From the NCBI RefSeq assembly GCF_023101765.2, contig NC_064231.1, positions 6,400,501 through 6,464,500 on the forward strand: DNA of 64,000 bases, read 5' to 3'. Each line of letters opens with the position of its first letter. Position 1 is the first letter of the stretch. The notes under the pieces are model-generated. The model searched no databases, was not told the origin of the DNA, and worked only from the letters and a program-made list of their open reading frames with translations. Of the stretch, positions 13,366 through 28,025 are shown in pieces. The DNA comes from Spodoptera frugiperda (taxonomy: Eukaryota > Arthropoda > Insecta > Lepidoptera > Noctuidae). The position numbers and the translations under genes are program-made.

Positions 13366-16300
13366 TTACTCTGCAGTCACCTTATTCTTATCAAATGGGC
13401 CATTAGCCTCCAAAGTTTGAGCGAGATCAGACTTCTGGCCAGAGCTCTTTTTCCTTCCTTTTCCCATATTCTTCTTAACATTTTTGCCAGTCTTCAGTTT
13501 TTGAGGCTGTGTACCTGTAAAGTAATATTATGGGTTGACTTATAACAACTAATTTCTCAAGCAGAGATGTGGTATACCTCTTTTTCGAAAATTAAATGTC
13601 GACATATTAAATTTATGGGAAATTAGTTTGCGTTTAGGTCACATAATATAGAAAGCTAATATGTATATAAATTAATTAAATGAGTAAAGCATTTTTATTA
13701 TTAATATCTGGAGGTATACCTAGTATAATCGAAAACAGCATTTATGAATATTAAGAAAACGTAATTAGAAGCTCATATTTACGAATCTACAATATTAACT
13801 TACAGAATTTTTAGTATTACTATATCACTAGAACATACCATCAGCATCAGTATCAGGTGCTGAAGTGTCCTCATGAGGACTACCTTCCTCTTGTTGATTT
13901 ACATCTTCGGGCCTTACAGTTTTCCTGAAAATTTGGTGAAGTTTTATAATTATAAAAAAATATATATATTATTTAATAAGATACCAACCAATATAACAAA
14001 CATATATTAGTAATTATTTATGAATGTTACCCGTTAATAGTGAGCGTGGCGGGCTTAGCAGGCTCCTCGACATCGCGGCGTGCGCGACGCGCGGTGCGTG
14101 CGGGGGGCGTGGACACCGCGCCGCGGCCACGACCGCGTCCCCGACCGCCGCGCGTTCCGCGCCATCCGCGTCCACCGTACGCGTTGCGAGGCGGCGGCGT
14201 GTAGCCCACGTAGCTTACCTGCTGTAATTATTTTGTGAACAATACTAATGCAGATGCCTGCTTCTCGTTAAACAGGTAGTACTGTGCCTGATGACTATAA
14301 TTAAACAAAAAATATTGATTTACTTGTGGGTAGCGAGTAGTGCGCGTAGGGTAGCTGCCGCCGCCCCACTGTCCGACGACGACGCCTGCGATCTCCAGGC
14401 GCGCGCCGCGTCCCCGGCCGCGCGGCCAGCCGCCGAGCTGTCCGCCGAGCGAGCCTCCCACCACGCCGGCCACTAATGGAAGCGGTGGCATCGCAAACTC
14501 CACCTCCAGACCTTCCAAGATAGCTTTGCGCATACGCTCTACCTATTAATATAATACATTTTACTATAAAATGATGATATCGGGTACTTAATTATTATAT
14601 GAAACACATAACAACTGAGAGAAAATAAGATATTATTAAGAATACTTATGCTCTAACCTTAACCACCGTATCCAAATGGTTATCGCAGAGCTGAGCAAGA
14701 TGTTTGCAATGATTAGCGCGATGCAGATTGCGTTGCAGCAGTTTGCCGTCGAAGTAGAGCCAGGGCGCGGCGACTAGCCAGGGCACGGGGGCGCCGCACG
14801 CGTCGTTGGCCAGCAATGCAGCTTCTGCTCCCGCCATCACCAGCGCACCCAGTTGAACTCCGCGTGAGTTAATGCCATTTACCTAAAAATAAATAACATT
14901 ATTGAGATCACATTACAATGACGAAATAACGCACAAAATTATAGAATGACGTTACTGACACTTTTCACACTTACGGTCATTTCTTGCAAATGAAGTGCAT
15001 TCATGAGATCGTTTGAAAAAGCTGTAGCCAAAAATGCATCAAGTTCTTGTCGCCTCAATATTTGAATTTGAGATGTCATTATAAATCTGAAAGGCGTATC
15101 AAAATAATGAAATTATTTAAAGCCCAATAAATGGAAAAATAATTCGGAAGTTAATTTTGTTAAAAAAAATAGTAATAAGAAATATGATAACATTGGTATT
15201 ACCTCAACACAGTGGCCAAAATTAGCAAATGTTGGGGAACATAAGATGTATTCAACATCAAAGGAGTATCAGAGCGCATGCACGATAGGAATGCTCTCAT
15301 ACGGCGGCATTTGTCATCTTGAGCAGTTCTGGAACAAAACACAAAAAATTGATTATAATTTCTTTTTTATTATGTGTTTAAATGAATGGGTGTATAATAT
15401 AATAAATAATCTGTTTAAATAACAATAACTTAACTAACAAAGCATCACGATTTTAAATAACCGAATGAAAGGAAATAGAAACTACCTAAAAGGTAAAGCT
15501 CACCCGAACCAAAGCCGTTGCACAGTTGGTACAGGCCATTCTAGAACAACTCCTGGCACAACTTCAGGGCTTTTCCCGGGATTCACTCGAGAATAGATCC
15601 ATTCGGCAACTTGTACAGTGCAAGGGCGATCAATATTCACAGAACTTGTTGAGCCTTCTTCTACAAAAGTACACAGTAATTTAGGTGTTTATTATCATTA
15701 GTTTTACAAATGTTTATAATAAGTATTTTTACAAAATAATACCTTTGGCTTTTTGCGCCATAAATCGGTGGTGGTGCATGTTATACAAAATGGCGTATAC
15801 ATTTTGCCTAACAGGTCGAAAGAAGTGATGTATAGAGGGTATTTCACGGTGATTATCGTCCTCCATCAATACAGGCAAAGTAACTTGACGATGTGTCAAG
15901 ATCGATAGCATCTGAGGGTGCATAAGGCCACGTGCATGTCGCTCGGCACATGTTCGTAACACTTCAGCTGGGGCCGGAGGGCAATTGTCTTCATTATGGA
16001 TTTGCTTTATATTCGAACGAACCTAAAATATATATTCAAAATTTTATCACGTCTTTGATAATATCTTATTACTTGTTGAATATCCATTTCAAACATTTCG
16101 GACTGCAGTACCTATTAGATCACTCAGTCTCCCAGTCTTAATTATTCAAAAGGCGCTTCTGAACAATACCAATATTTTGCTGCTACATTAAACTGCACTA
16201 TTGACCACTAATTATACAGTGTAATAAATAGAAAATGAGTGAAACGAAGCTACACAATATTGCAGTATATCAGCATTAAACAGCAATATCCATCAAAACA

Positions 16301-19300
16301 TAAGTCAGCTATGTAGGCCATAAGTCGGTTATGAATATATAATACCCCGACCACCCTGTTTGGTATACCAAACGTAACTATGATATTGCGACAACGCGCT
16401 GGTATTGACTGCAATAATTCCGATCAATCAGCTGTGTTGCAGCTACATATTGCAGAAAAATATATTTGTTGCCTGTTTAGAAGCACCTTAAACTCTTAAA
16501 CACTCGCAATGGGTAAGTGGAGAGATATAAGTCGCGTGGCGACGAAATCCAACATCAGTTTTCAAACCTAAACTCATCAAGTACACACAAACATTTTTCA
16601 GACCTCTTTAGGAGCAGATTGTGGTTTTTCATTTTTATCAGCTGGATTGATAGTTTGCTGCTTGGCTGCACCCGCATCTCCGGAATCCAGAGAGACCGCC
16701 GCAAGTCCTTGCTGTATGTCAGAGGGCCTTTCTTCCATGCTAAAGTCGGCGTTAATTGATGCATTTGCTGTTGCCAATTTGTAGTCGTCCAAGCCTTTTT
16801 GCTGCAATTTATTGAGTTTGCAGTGTTCTTACTATCTGAAGTGCTTAGTGTAAATAACATAGGGATGTAATAAGACAAAAAAGGGTGTGGGGAGTTGAAA
16901 CAAAAATCATTAATAAAAAGGTCACTTGCACTTAGACAATAGTTATTTCAATTTAGAACTAGTGATCATGCAATCTGACAATTTGCCAATGGATGCCAAT
17001 GGTGTTAATGACGGTGTAAAAGGCGTGGATGACTATAGCGATTTTTACTTAGTTAAAAGAATATTTAAAAACCTCATGCTCAGATGATTCAGCAGCCAGT
17101 TTAGAAGTGTCCAAGTCTAAAGAAGTGGATTGTGGACTAATATCCGACTTTTGAGTTTTTTTGTTGTTCTTTGGACGACGACCTAAATAGAAAATAAAAA
17201 AAATATAAATTGTAGATCATTATTTAATTCTTTTTAACTTATAACATATTATTACTAGAACATATTTTGGAAATTATCTTACCAGATGCAGTTCTGTATT
17301 TTAAAAATCCATCTTTAGTGCCATTCAAATAATATTGTACAGCTTGTTTCAATTTGGCAGCTCGGAGATCATTAAGGTCACCAAAGACATCGATGCATGC
17401 GGCATCCACATCAGAGGATGGTAATTCACGCACATATTGACAAATGGCTTTCACCAAACCTTCTGGAGGAACTTGCTGAAAATTTTTGATAATGAGATAG
17501 TTTTAAATAACCAATTGCTAGGTATCGAAAGGATAATATATAAAAACATATGAAACCAGTATATTTGTATCATACACATACCTTCTTTTGCGTAATTCCC
17601 AACCGCTTATAAAAATCAACAAGACTTTGCTCAGATAGAATAGTACCACCAAGTAGTGCTGCCATAAGGCACAATCGATCCTGTGGCACATCTAATACCT
17701 GCGGCAGCTCGTGCACCATGTACTCTTTTGTCTCCAGTGACGACTGTATTCAATACACATGACATTAATTTAATGGAGCTAGTTTAACAATGCCTCCTTA
17801 ATAAAGGAAGCGTCCATAAATTACGTGAGGTGTTCTGGGGGGAGGTGATTACATATTTCCAAATCTCACATAGGGTCAGGTCAAACCGCGACGCGATGGT
17901 GCTGGAAGAAGCCAGTCATGTCACGCTGCCCGTGAGATGTATCTCAACGTCGCGAGGCACATCTCACAAGAGGCAGAAAATCATTGAAAAGACGAGTACG
18001 CACCGCGAGATCGCTGGGTAGCGAAATGTCTTCATTCGCACACACCGTAAACGGGCGACTCAAAAAGCAATTTTATTTTGTGCGTGGCTTTGACTGACGT
18101 TGCGGTGAATTTTGGGAATGTTACGTAGCGATGCGTCTTGGTGTGAGCTGACCCTTAGAATTAGGAGGCAGTTGTAAGCAAATATCAAGTTTATCAGTGA
18201 AAAAATGAAGTAAACAGTGTAATATTGTGTGAAAATTATTTCTAGAATACAATATGACCAAACCAGACCGAAGTTGAAGGAGCAGATGATTTTATTGAAA
18301 TAGCTAACATAATAATTATGTTGGTTCCAGTAATCAATCTTGCTTGAACTGCTGTAAACAAGTCTCCATGAATTGAATCAGAATACTTAATATTTTGTAT
18401 GCAAAACAAATGCTCTTACAAGTGTAACTTACCCTGTATGTAAGTTTCAGCTGTGAGGAGCTAAAGTATCTTGGTGGTTGAAAGACTAAATATTCTCCAG
18501 AGCACCCAACAAGTCCAGCATAAGTTTTCTCTCGGCAAAGACCAACTACCTCTTGGCAATGATCATCAGAAGAGACCATCTGTTTAAGAATTATTATTAA
18601 TTTATAAATGAGCGAACACCAAGCTAACATTGATCTTGATTTAATGTATTATGTATAATTTTTATTACTTATATCTATCAAAATTACAATTTTAATGAAA
18701 TTGGTAACACCAATTTACATTCTGTTCTTTATAAAATAATTTATCTTAACAATTACACATGATTACATCCATATACAGAGCCTTATACTTACTATTGGGA
18801 TATTAAGATATCTTAATGCTGTTCTAAGGCAGGAATGTAGTCCCATGGGTGGTACCCACCATACTTTAGGAGGAGGAGTGCCCTTTGTAGCAATGTGACG
18901 CAGCACCTGTGATGTATCAAGATATTGTTACATTTATGATTAAATCAAATTAGTTTAATTTTAGTCATTAATATACTATTTAGTTCATTAGCTAATGACA
19001 TTTAACTGATTGACTAAAGTAAAAGCCGTTAAAAGTGGGAAGAAATTCAAAACTAACTCAGTGGTCTTTTAAACATAAGAAAAATATAAATATTTATAAA
19101 ATTGTTTGTGAGAAATGTGCATATTCGTTGGTCTTTTGAGAACAGAGCCACACCAGTTACAACAAACTGTCAGAGCATAAGTAGTTAATTAGAAGTGAAA
19201 TTATGAGGAAAACAATATAGAAAAAAAAATTACATATTATTTATAAATGTTACTTTTCCTAAGGTACAAACATACTAATATGACCTGTGCAGTGCAGTGC

Positions 19301-20152
19301 AGTTTCACACTTACATCAGAGCTCATTCCCAAGTCTGACTATCGTCTAAGTAGTCTTCTCTTTTATAAAATGCTTTAAGTTTACCTTTTTTTAGTTTTTA
19401 CTTTTAAATTTATTAAGGCTGTAATTTAGAATAAGGGTGTCTATGTTCATTATGTATACTTTCATGTAACACCCAAGTATTCTTGTGATATATCTCAAAA
19501 ATATACCAATTTCAACAAAGGTGATTTACATCAAAGTTAATGAATTTTGATAAAAATACTTACTGAGTTGACCCTCTGGCGATATGTAGCTTGTGTTTGT
19601 ATCCAATGCTGTGGCAAAGCAGGTGGAGTAGGATGTGCACCATTAAAACATACGCATAAAGCAACTTGATGTTCAGCAAGTGCTTGTGCAAGTGTGGTTA
19701 AAAATTGCACGCATCGAGCCCACTGGCCTCCACAAGCCCAATCTGCAATAAAATCATTATATTTATTGTGAAATAGTTTAATTTACTATGTAAACTATAA
19801 AAATTTAAAAGCTATGCTATGCTATTGTAAAATTATAGTAAATAATATAGCAGGTAACATTTTTTTATTGCTGTAAAGACACTGGTAAATTAGGCGTGGA
19901 TGATGATGATAGTGATGTTTATTTTGGTACTAGAATAAAAACATCGAGATAAGAATAAAAAATGTATCAACAAAATATTGTATGTTATATTGGAAAAACA
20001 ATACCTGAGAAATATCCTCCATAGAGACGATCTAGACATCCTTCCGCGTCGAGAACTAAGCGGAACCCGCCGGCATGGTTTCTAGCTATTCGAAATAAAT
20101 CAACTCCAACACCTTCGTTTTCTAAAAACGTCTGAAGATCTTGTATACCCAT
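13366..20152 (-). CDS. FAM120A: FAM120A/CCPG-like protein, copy B
   Basis: This has the same 17-exon model as copy A with identical exon lengths: 20005-20152, 19564-19742, 18793-18906, 18433-18579, 17582-17743, 17283-17475, 17073-17182, 16604-16801, 15743-16022, 15504-15660, 15203-15328, 14975-15086, 14658-14882, 14324-14542, 14031-14221, 13839-13924, 13366-13514. The reading frame is open throughout and the few coding differences are mostly silent. A one-base insertion near 17057 lies just past the proposed exon 7 donor. It would put a stop in frame if the exon ran on to the stronger-looking downstream donor (TAA/gtaaaa), which supports the shorter exon. Probably the second allele of the 2782-9551 gene. 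Confidence 0.85.
17797..18060. repeat. Probable transposable-element fragment in FAM120A intron 4 (copy B)
   Basis: This is the counterpart of 7195-7450, GC-rich and lying between exons 5 and 4. It shows substitutions and a differing right junction (about 18060-18100) compared with copy A. No domain is recognised. Confidence 0.4.
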
Positions 20153-21586
20153 AGTTTGAAATAAAAGATGTATTTAATTGATCGAACACGTCCGTCACGA
20201 GGAATTGGTAGCCTGAAAGAGAAAAAATAATTGTGACGGTAACCAGTGTAGTAGGTCGATACTTTTCACAATGCAAGTGACATGACACATATTTTCACGA
20301 AAAATTGATAAAACACGACTACATGTTCAGTAATTAGACAAATCAATTTAATTATTTATAAATATGCCTCAAATGAGCGCAAAATACCGAGATACGAAAG
20401 TTGCCGGCACGTAGTCAACGAAGGTCAAATTTATTAAGATTGATTACGATATTGAGGGAAAAATATTAATCTATGATTAAAACTACAGAAAAACTAGAAA
20501 ACAGAAAAAGTAGCCTTACCTTTTTAGAAAACCATACCAACATAGGATTACGATAGGCGTAAGTTGAAAACGGAAGCCATTTGTAATTTTTTTTTTCATA
20601 AATGTCACACTTCATTCTACTGTGATACGAGCCAGCAAACTTAAAATAAATAAATGTGTTTTATACTCGACTAACGGTTGAAATTCATAATAATAATTAA
20701 TATTTTTATATTTTAGCTTTCGTGATACCTATTAAATTAATTAACTATGTTTTACGGTTACTCATTTTCAGAGATGAAAATTTTTTGGATAAATAATTGA
20801 GTGAAAACAGATACTCAGCAGTTATTATTTTCGAGAATATTATCTAAAAAATCACCCAGTTGTCGCACATTAGGATTTTCTCCTGTGTCGTGGGTTTGCA
20901 AACATAAAAGTTCACATACACATGACACCCAGACCCGGAACAACAATTTGTGGATCACACAAAGAGTTGTTCCGTGCGGGAATCGAACCCGCGACATGTT
21001 GCACGGCAGCCAGTTGCCTAGCCACCGCCAACTGTGCAGTCGAAATTCGAAGTAATAACTACTAAAATTGAATTTAACTTTTAATTATTTATTAGACATG
21101 TTAAGTTATATGATTTTGTATACTTTTATTAATTTATTGACACATTACAATAGAAAAAATCCAAAAGAGAATCATTAGCGTTATTTTGGTGGCTTGTGAA
21201 ATTAATATTAATATAATATAATCGACTAAATGAAATAGTAGATTGTGTGAGACTGCCTGTGTATTACCTGTCATCACAGTTCGACTGTCGTCTGTCAAAG
21301 ATTGCAATCGTAATCGTATCTGTGGGCTGTATGTCTACTGTCTATAGAATTTGTATTGGTTTGCTTGCTTTTTGCAGTGGGGCGTTGTAAATCAAAAGCA
21401 TTGTAAAAAATCTATGAAAAGATGGGAAATTAGCATGGGAGTAAATATTGTTACATACTGGACCCAATAATTACTAACCTGAAAACTGTTGTTGTATTTA
21501 AGATGTTTTAAAGTTATAACAGCACTGTAATCAGTATCTGGCATTTCAAATTGGTTCCAAAGGATATCTACTGCTAAAATTAAGTA
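20153..21586. promoter_or_regulatory. Divergent intergenic region between FAM120A and Diras (copy B)
   Basis: This is the counterpart of 9552-10998. It carries the same SINE with small internal deletions. The ~200 bp next to the Diras start are unchanged. Confidence 0.5.
20850..21041 (-). mobile_element. tRNA-derived SINE (copy B)
   Basis: This is the same insertion as in copy A with the B-box-like GGTTCGATTCC intact. It is shorter in the body (the stretch around 20905-20925 lacks bases present in copy A), and two bases are lost next to the A-box. The insertion therefore predates the split of the two copies. Confidence 0.72.
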
Positions 21587-23022
21587 ATGCCGGAGCAAAG
21601 TAATGATTATCGTGTTGTAGTTTTTGGTGCGGGTGGTGTCGGTAAAAGTTCCCTTGTGTTACGATTCGTAAAAGGGACATTCAGAGAATCCTACATACCA
21701 ACGATCGAGGATACCTATAGACAGGTAATATTATTTACGTTCCAATTTTATTATGTTTTGTTCCCGCGATTTGTGCATGTGAAACAATGTTTATTTAGCT
21801 CCAAAAGAAGTTTTGGTAACTTGTACACTATTCTGTAGAAGCATTATTGAATATTTGCAGAGATTATAACAAGGAGTCTAAGTACTGTTACAATGTCATC
21901 TAAAAATGTTCATATCCTGACCTATATTTACTGAAAAGGCTGTGCATGAAATACCTTGACACCATTGAAATTTTGCCAATTCCTGAAACTATACTTTTTT
22001 TGGGATATTGCCAATGGTATACCCCATAACAAGGCTGCCTGCTGACCTTATTGTAATCATAATACTACTATTTTCAAATTAATATTTTTTGCTTGTAATC
22101 AATTTTAATAACATTAATTTACATATTTTAGATATACATGTATCTTATCAGATTTCTTGCTAACAGTCAGCATTTAAGTTGGAACTGCTTTTAATTTGAC
22201 TTATTCCTGGAATTTTAATATAGAATAAAATTGCAGCATTACAAGATAATAACATAAATTATATTTTTAGGTAATAAGCAGCAACAAGACAATATGCACA
22301 TTACAAATAACTGATACAACAGGATCACATCAGTTCCCTGCTATGCAAAGATTATCAATCAGTAAGGTGAGGCAACATTTCTTTTTTGTATTTAAACTAA
22401 TTTACACTCTTAACTTTAATGAAACTTCACATATTTTGACCTTATTATTTTTTACAGGGACATGCATTTATATTGGTTTATTCTGTGAGCAGTCGACAGT
22501 CATTAGAGGAACTCAAGCCAATATGGCAAACTATAAAAGAGATTAAGGGCACAGAGCTTCCAAATATACCTGTGATGCTGGCAGGCAACAAATGTGATGA
22601 AAGTCCAGAGATAAGAGAAGTATCCGCATCAGAAGGACAGGCCCAGGCTCAAACTTGGGGCATTTCATTCATGGAAACTTCAGCTAAAACAAACCACAAT
22701 GTTACCCAACTTTTCCAGGTACATAATTCTTTTTTATATTTATTGTATGCTGTCCACAATATCAATAATAAAATAAATAATTTTCAAATGTTTTCAAAAG
22801 TATTTCTATTTTACACTGGCATTGTTTGTATCAGTGTAACACACAAATATTCCATCATAATAAAAATATTTTCAATTCTAATTACAGGAACTATTGAATA
22901 TGGAAAAGAACAGAAATGTATCACTTCAAGTTGATGGGAAAGGCAAGAAAAAGAAAGATAAAGCAACCAAAGACGGTGGAGAAGCTTCTGCAAGTGGAAG
23001 AGAGAAGTGCCGAATCATGTAA
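21587..23022 (+). CDS. Diras: Di-Ras-type small GTPase, copy B
   Basis: Four exons (21587-21724, 22271-22366, 22458-22718, 22888-23022) encode 209 aa, the same protein as copy A as far as I can see: P-loop GAGGVGKS, DTTGSHQ switch II, NKCD, ETSAK and C-terminal CRIM. The third intron differs from copy A by several small indels, while exons 1-3 and their junctions are unchanged. This copy keeps its natural 3' flank, so it is the better reference for the transcript end. Confidence 0.95.
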
Positions 23023-25171
23023 ATATAAAAAGAACTCCAATATTATCTAACCCCACCAATTGTATAACAATAATTCCTAGTCATTTTGATCCTAGTCATT
23101 AAATCCATGACCCAACCACATTATTTACCAAAGCTAGAATATAAGTATTGCCCATATTTGCATTTAACGGCAACAAGTAGAATAATAATTACAATGCCTT
23201 TTAAATAATATTAGTTCCCATTGTGATGGAGCTTAGAAGTCATTGAAAACCTACATATTTTGCTAATTGTTAGCTATTAATAATTTAATAATGACTGACA
23301 TGACAAAGACGGGAGAAATATTCCATATATTGTTAGTGTGAAAATACAACGAAATTAAGTCTTTTAGGACTTACTGTTATTGAATTATACATACTGAGCT
23401 GTTATATAAAACAATATTGCCTATGAAACACTTTCATATAGTGACAAGCATTGTATATTTTAAGTATAGTTATGTATTATTATGAGAAATCATTTTGTAA
23501 AACATTCCATATACAAAATAAGGACCATAAGACAGGTTTCAGTGTAATTTACAATTTGTTTAAAAGTTTATTTGTTCCAAAAATATGTGGTGACATATAA
23601 AATGAAATGTATAAATTGATACTTACATTAGAAGATGGGTAATGTCATTATGAGAAGTTATGTCAGTGCCAAATAGTAGAATTCTGTACAAAAATTGTCA
23701 TCAAGGTCAGAATGATGTAAACATAAAAATGCATGTATGATGTTGATTGGAGACATAAATTTAAAATACTGCCAAAATGGCCAAATTGAGTTTATCTTTA
23801 GATAGATCACTAGAAGCATTTAGTTTCAGAAGACTATTTTGTAATTAAAATTGAAACAGCTAGAATAAGGGTTCTATTTCATTGGGAAAACAATGACACC
23901 ATGGTCATATGGCCAGTCAGGAAACGGTGTGTCTAGAGCCACCTGTGAGCCTACTCTTAAATCCATTTCTGATCAATGGACATTGATATTCTGACATTTC
24001 GTATGAACGAATGTTACGTTGAGTTACAACACTAGTGCAATATTCCATTAAATATTGTATTCAGATTTTAATGGATAGGCTTGATTGAAATTAGCTTTAA
24101 GGGTAAGCCTGTAGGTAGGTGTTTAGAGAGCAACCAAAATATAACAAGAAGTTTCCCTGTGGGTGATACGGTGATTCATTTTGTGTGATGTATGACCTTG
24201 TCACTTTACCATGGTGGCCTATTGAAATAGGACTCTTATAACCATCCAAGTAATTAAGCTGTAGCTGTAGCCTATTTAAATATGCAATTTAAAGTACAAT
24301 AATATAATAAACAGGTACCTTACCTTACACTCTTGATATTTGCGTCTGTGGAGTCAAATAGAGGTGAATTATACAACACTTGGTTAGTTATATTCTTATG
24401 TACAGGTCATGTGGAACATTAGCACCTAAATAGGAAGAAACGCTCATATGCACTTGACTAATAATAACATACCATTGACTTCATTAGAGTTGGGGTAGGT
24501 ACTTAGCTTATATATAGGAGCTGAGGTAGAAATAATCTTATTTGCTAGAATGAAACTCATGTTCAACTATGACAGGACTATGATTAAATAAAGAATAATA
24601 TTAAGCACTGTATTAAAATATTCGACAATATATAGCTACTTATACTTAGGTAGGTACTGTAGCAATCAGGAATAATGATCTCGCGATGACATTATCGATT
24701 TTAAGTGCGAAAATTATTTGTTATTATTGTTCATGGTTAAACATTTATCTAGAATTTATAATACTTAAACGTAGCTGTCGCTAGTTATAGAATGCACTTT
24801 ATTTAATATCACTCACATATCCAGTTATATAGATTTGTCCATGAAATATAAGTATTTAGTCGATTATCACTGTACAAATTTAATATATTTTAAAATATTC
24901 TGTATGCATATGAAGTGTTAAGTGGCTATAATGCTGGGCTGACATAACTGGAACCTGAGTGAAGCTACACTTCAATTCCATCCTCTTTTTATAATAGTAG
25001 TAATATTCAAATATAACCACTTCGGGAAAATGTCTGTTGCGGTAGTTAGAAAATAAAGCAAGAAGAAGGAAGCAAGTCTGGGGAACAAAAGATATTTTTT
25101 TCAATGAATAATAACGCAACAATAATTTTCGCAACCGCCATCGTTACCTGGCAGCAATAAATGTAAAAGAA

Positions 25172-25314
25172 CTTGCGGACTGAATACGGGGTTACCGGGG
25201 TTTCGGCTCGAAAAGCAGGAGTAGGAACGGGGTGGTTTTTCGTCAGTAAGACACTCCCTCTCGCCTCGACCAAGGTGGGAGAAGTAATAGGATGATTTTC
25301 CCCCCTTAAAAAAA
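25172..25314 (+). mobile_element. 3' scrap of a non-LTR retrotransposon
   Basis: The sequence around 25195-25310 (GGTTACCGGGGTTTCGGCTC, then a segment ending near GTGGGAGAAGTAATAGGATG) matches the 3' end of the better-preserved copy at 42785-43235. It ends in an A-rich tail (25308-25315). No coding part remains. Confidence 0.6.
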
Positions 25315-28025
25315 GCTGACGTTTTAGGTCAGCTCAGGTCCACCGTCAGCTTTAAAACTAGGCTTCAAAGGGATTTTGAAGTGTAGCTCCACGCTTAGGT
25401 AAAGTTTGTAGTCAGTCATGTCATGTTTAATTTTTAAGTACTTATGTAAAATATTTTAATTTCATTCCAAATATTATTTATAAAATTGATAGAAAAATGT
25501 TACTATACCGTGAGGGTAAATTGATCGGCAGACTTGATTGTTTCGATATCAGTACTATTTAAGATTATAATTAATATTTACATTCTGTTTAATATACTAA
25601 TTTCTAAAGACATTTGAATATTATGCACATAAGTTGATAATGTATTTGCACGTTTTAATTATGAATATTTGCTTATTGGCAGAATCTATAAAATATTGTA
25701 TTTATAGAGGTAAAATTGTTAAACACTGAATTGTTATAGCTGGACCAAAGTTGTTTCATGTTGATTGACGTAAGTTAACAGTGTAGTAGTTGTATTCTAT
25801 CTTTTATACTCTTCGTATTTTCGTCTATCCTTATTTCTTTAGATTTTTATGTGCATTCTATATGTCTAAACTTTGTGAGTCTTGTCTTGCTACTTTATCC
25901 CATTCAGAATCGTCTAATCTGCAGTAAAATGGCTTAAATGATACGCAAAAACCATTCGAAAATACTCCTAGTTTACATTTCTATCTTAAACTTATTTTTT
26001 GGTTTGTTATTTGTTATAATCAATCTACCAATTTATTACAGCTACATAACAAAATAGGTGCATTGCTGTCAGCAACTAACTGCAATTTGTTAACAGAGTT
26101 AGTAATATGTTGGTCTGATTGGAACATTTGCCATTGTACATGTTTCCGTATGTATTTATTGCTGATGCACTTTAAACAATCAGTCTTTCTCTGTGTGAAT
26201 CTGAAGATTATTCATATCACACTATTCACATGCGATTGATTAGTGTACCTAAGAACATAGTTTTGACTTTTGTATCCACGGATTTTTATTCTTTAACCCG
26301 TGCGTGTAATTCGAATATCAATGTCGCTTAATTTTGAATCGCAAAATCAGTACAAATGTAAAGCAAAGGAAACATGTTACATATTCCTCTCTATCGGAGG
26401 GCGTCATGGCGTCTCCGGTTCGCGGTCTATATCCTGTACCTATTTATATTCTGGCTAATTGATTACCTACATTATCTCATCCTCTCTTACGGTAAATAAT
26501 TACTTTTAAATAGCACGAGTATTGATCTAGGAATTGTAGTTCTGGTAGCTAGATTTTAGTGGAAATATATAATCAACGAAGGATCAACATTAAAATTATA
26601 ATCAGAAATAGTGTTTTATATTGTAAAGGTGTATAGAGTGAACGAGTCAAAAATGTGAGTCGATTCATCCAGTAGGTAGTGTCTAGGAGACTCGATGGTT
26701 AATTTATGATACAGGAGTTCATTATGATATAATAGCACACGCTTTAAATTAGGATGACGTAATATCGGATTATATTATAGATTTTTTTATATACAAGTTT
26801 CTACTTAATATTTACTGCAAACTTTACATTCCGTTTCTTATCACATCATTACTATCTTCTCTGCTCTTTTCCTTAATATCTTCGAAAATGGTGCCCAATG
26901 TATGACACGGCAATAATAATATAGGAAGTAGGTAATAGGATAATTATCAGCATCCTTTTGCAATCTTAACAGTTTTATATCTAGAAAAGTATAGAAATCA
27001 AAAATTTACTAGAAATATTAACGACTACTAAGAACTTAGTTGAAGCTTTTGTTCTGCTGTTTTCTCGAACAAACATTTGACGATTTCTTAAAAACAAATT
27101 AATTAGTAGAGTAATTTTTTCTAGTCGTCCATCTATGAGAGTTACCTAATTAATATTTACCTGGTTGCATTACTAATAGGGTAGTTGGATAGAGGCGCCT
27201 CGTTTGATCACGGTTGATGTTTGCTCAGGGTGGGTCAGAGTTTGTTGATAATGTTGTAAGCAATCTGACCTGTCTTGACGGAGGGCGAATGTTGTAGTTG
27301 TATTGTATATAATTATTGTTTTTTTTTTCAATGTTATGTATACCGAGGTTGCGAATGTTTGTTGACCAATAGCAGTGTAGGTGTAAGCGTCTATTTAAAA
27401 TCAGGACTAGAATTTGCTTAAATCTTCATAATACCGTAAATAATTATTTATGCTTATATGTTCCCAATTATGTATTAAATTGATCTTGTTTGTAACACTT
27501 CTCACTAAGGCATCACGAAAATAAAATATGAAAAATATGTTTTAGTTTTATTTCTTTAGACACATAAAAGTATAAAAATGTAAGAAAATACATCACAACG
27601 CAATATACATATCTTTACAAGTACAACCTAGGGTTTAGATAACAATATTACATTAAGCGTTAGATTACATTGGAATTAATATCAGCGTTTTATAAATATA
27701 AATTCGTTACGGAAAAATCTAAAATATCCAAGGCCAGCGCAAATGATTCATTCATATACATTATACACATGTAAAGAATGGACTGAGCATAAATTTCTAT
27801 TGAGTATCACATAACAGGCATGCATGGAAATGAATAGAAATTCTATATCTTTCTATAGTGTGGAATTTGTGAATATAATCCTCAATCAGTTTGTATAGTT
27901 AACCATTCATTACATCTTCAACATGAAAGAGCAAGGATATAGATTAAATTCTAGTTTAGACTAGACCAATATCATGGAAAATAATACCTTATTAACATAC
28001 AATACATGATAAAATTGATGCTTGG

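Larger units (their letters stand above)
12579..23095. repeat. Duplicated block, copy B (probable second haplotype)
   Basis: This block is colinear with 1994-12515, with a net length difference of only 5 bp. After 23095 it continues into unique sequence, just as copy A is preceded by unique sequence. Both genes inside are intact in both copies. Most indels fall in introns or inside repeats. Confidence 0.9.

Noticed and set aside
1994..23095. True recent tandem duplication giving two functional FAM120A and Diras loci
   Set aside because: It is not excluded, but the breakpoints coincide exactly with an assembly gap on both sides, which a real duplication would not require.
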